A program made the position numbers and the translations under genes. A model generated the notes under the pieces. That model searched no databases. It was not told the DNA's origin and saw only the letters and a list, made by a program, of their open reading frames with translations. Shown here piece by piece: positions 6,012 to 6,851 of a DNA stretch of 6,851 nucleotides (positions are counted from its first letter, which is position 1; every line of letters starts with the position of its first letter). Origin of the DNA: Gammaproteobacteria bacterium (GTDB taxonomy: Bacteria; Pseudomonadota; Gammaproteobacteria; UBA4575); NCBI GenBank assembly GCA_028281205.1, contig JANQKJ010000360.1, positions 1 to 6,851 of the forward strand. Reading direction: 5' to 3'.

Positions 6012-6165
6012 CTTTCCTCTTTGGTTGACTATCCGTCTTTGTCAGCAGCGACCTCGGGCCAGCCTTGCTCCCGATTCAGTCCTTACTGTCATGGCCAGAT
6101 AGGCTATGTTGATGACATCCGTATTCATGTTCACATCACAAATAAATAGATAAATACATCGAACC

Positions 6166-6193
6166 GTATAACCAGCACAGTATAACCAGCATT
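6166..6193. repeat. 14-bp tandem duplication
   Basis: GTATAACCAGCACA (6166-6179) is followed by GTATAACCAGCATT (6180-6193); the first 12 bases are identical. It is non-coding and lies about 100 bp upstream of the last gene. Confidence 0.85.
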
Positions 6194-6225
6194 GTCAGGC
6201 AATTTACTGAGCCATGTGTTGTGGG

Positions 6226-6270
6226 TAACTCTATTTTAGGTAACTGTGTTTTCGATAACTCTGTATTGGG
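6226..6270. repeat. 15-bp tandem repeat, three units, just upstream of the last gene
   Basis: TAACT recurs at 6226, 6241 and 6256, exactly 15 bases apart: TAACTCTATTTTAGG, TAACTGTGTTTTCGA and TAACTCTGTATTGGG. A degenerate fourth start, TATAAGTTAGGGGAA at 6271, contains the Shine-Dalgarno of the following gene. The units lie in the expected promoter/leader zone, so they might be protein-binding sites, or simply slippage products. Confidence 0.75.
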
Positions 6271-6291
6271 TATAAGTTAGGGGAATTGAGC

Positions 6292-6851
6292 GTGCCATCC
6301 AATCCACAAAAAAAGTCGCTTGCTGCTATAGCGCGCGTGATCGTAACAATCTGTTTAACCCTATTTGCCGGCGTCGCCGTCGCTAATTCACCACCAGATT
6401 GCAGCCAAGCCACCACCGGCCCAGCAACCCTCTGGCCAATTGATGATAACTTTCAATCGGTGGCTATCCAAGGTGTGACTGACCCCGATAATGATCCCGT
6501 CACGATTACCGTGATGTGTGTCGCCCAAGATGAACCACTGCAAGTCAGCAACAGTGAGCGACAATATGACGCCGGTGCCATTGGCGGCTCCAGCATTGAT
6601 CTGCGCAAGCGACGGGATGATAACGGCGATGGGCGTGTTTACCATGTACTGTTTTTTGCCGATGACCCCCATGGTGGTTCTTGTGAAGGTACTGTTACTG
6701 TCGGTGTCCCTTTGACCGAACAAGGGACTGCCACAGACGGCGGCGCCTTGTACCACTCGACACTGGCAGACATGGCCTGTGGCGGCGAAGGTAATCAAAT
6801 GCCGGACATCATCAGTACGCCGGTAACAACCGCGACAGAAACCCAGTTGTA
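6292..6851 (+). CDS. Secreted surface protein with 'LWPPNHK/GVTDPDGDPV'-type domain (partial)
   Basis: The start is GTG at 6292 with AGGGGA (6279-6284) seven bases upstream; TAA at 6256-6258 closes the frame above it. The frame stays open to the window edge (186 codons), so the C-terminus is missing. Residues 1-31 are a Sec signal peptide with a KK n-region and AVA at 29-31 before the cleavage site. Residues about 44-157 match a domain known from bacterial secreted multidomain proteins: LWP (48-50), SVAIQGVTDPDNDPVTITV (56-74), QDEP (79-82), DAG (93-95), LRKRRDDNGDGRVYHVLFFA (104-123), GGSCEGTVTVGVP (128-140) and LYHST (153-157). The usual 'WPPNHK' reads WPIDDN here. DDNGDG (109-114) resembles a D-x-N-x-D-G calcium loop. 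C76, C131 and possibly C37 and C163 could form disulfides. The following Thr-rich stretch (TPVTTATETQ) looks like a linker to a further domain. The role is probably surface adhesion or substrate binding. Base composition is clearly more GC-rich than the other genes here. Confidence 0.85.
   Translation, partial: MPSNPQKKSLAAIARVIVTICLTLFAGVAVANSPPDCSQATTGPATLWPIDDNFQSVAIQGVTDPDNDPVTITVMCVAQDEPLQVSNSERQYDAGAIGGSSIDLRKRRDDNGDGRVYHVLFFADDPHGGSCEGTVTVGVPLTEQGTATDGGALYHSTLADMACGGEGNQMPDIISTPVTTATETQL

Noticed and set aside
6388..6798. Minus-strand 136-codon open frame opposite the last gene
   Set aside because: It is antisense to a well-supported secreted protein with signal peptide and domain motifs; long antisense frames are common in GC-rich genes.

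Overview
The window looks like Gram-negative, probably gammaproteobacterial, chromosomal DNA. The grounds are two well-formed lipoprotein signals with Ser at +2 (the usual outer-membrane sorting pattern), a small beta-barrel protein ending in Phe, and a Sec-exported surface domain. No gene here allows a genus call. The first five genes are AT-rich; the last one (from 6292) is visibly richer in GC.

Layout. Positions 1-75 carry an open frame ending in TAG that is probably the tail of an upstream gene. Three tightly spaced plus-strand genes follow, probably one operon (gaps of 13 and 19 bp). The first is a 512-aa exported protein with an Ig-like domain and a C-terminal part that resembles a metalloprotease fold lacking its zinc site. 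The second is a 304-aa periplasmic, mostly helical protein. The third is a 271-aa lipoprotein with a C-terminal PDZ domain. A 421-bp gap (3381-3801) holds a hairpin, copy 1 of an intergenic repeat, a promoter candidate and a second hairpin. Next is a two-gene unit: a 198-aa outer-membrane beta-barrel candidate and a cysteine-bearing lipoprotein of about 263 aa. The 1055-bp region 5237-6291 holds a 15-bp tandem array, copy 2 of the repeat, a probable 54-aa minus-strand gene with a strong Shine-Dalgarno sequence, and two more short tandem arrays. At the right edge begins a secreted protein with a domain related to the 'LWPPNHK...GVTDPDGDPV' family, cut off by the window.

How it fits together. 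Every plus-strand gene with a readable N-terminus carries an export signal, though that of the first is short and atypical, so this is an envelope or surface locus. The first three proteins could form one surface complex: a secreted binding protein, a periplasmic helical scaffold and a PDZ lipoprotein that could bind protein tails. The barrel and its lipoprotein could be a second envelope pair. Direct copies of the same structured repeat bracket this pair. None of these functions is proven by sequence. The features most worth a second look are the covarying repeat pair, the cluster of 14-15-bp tandem duplications, the apparent pseudo-protease and the unlisted small minus-strand gene.
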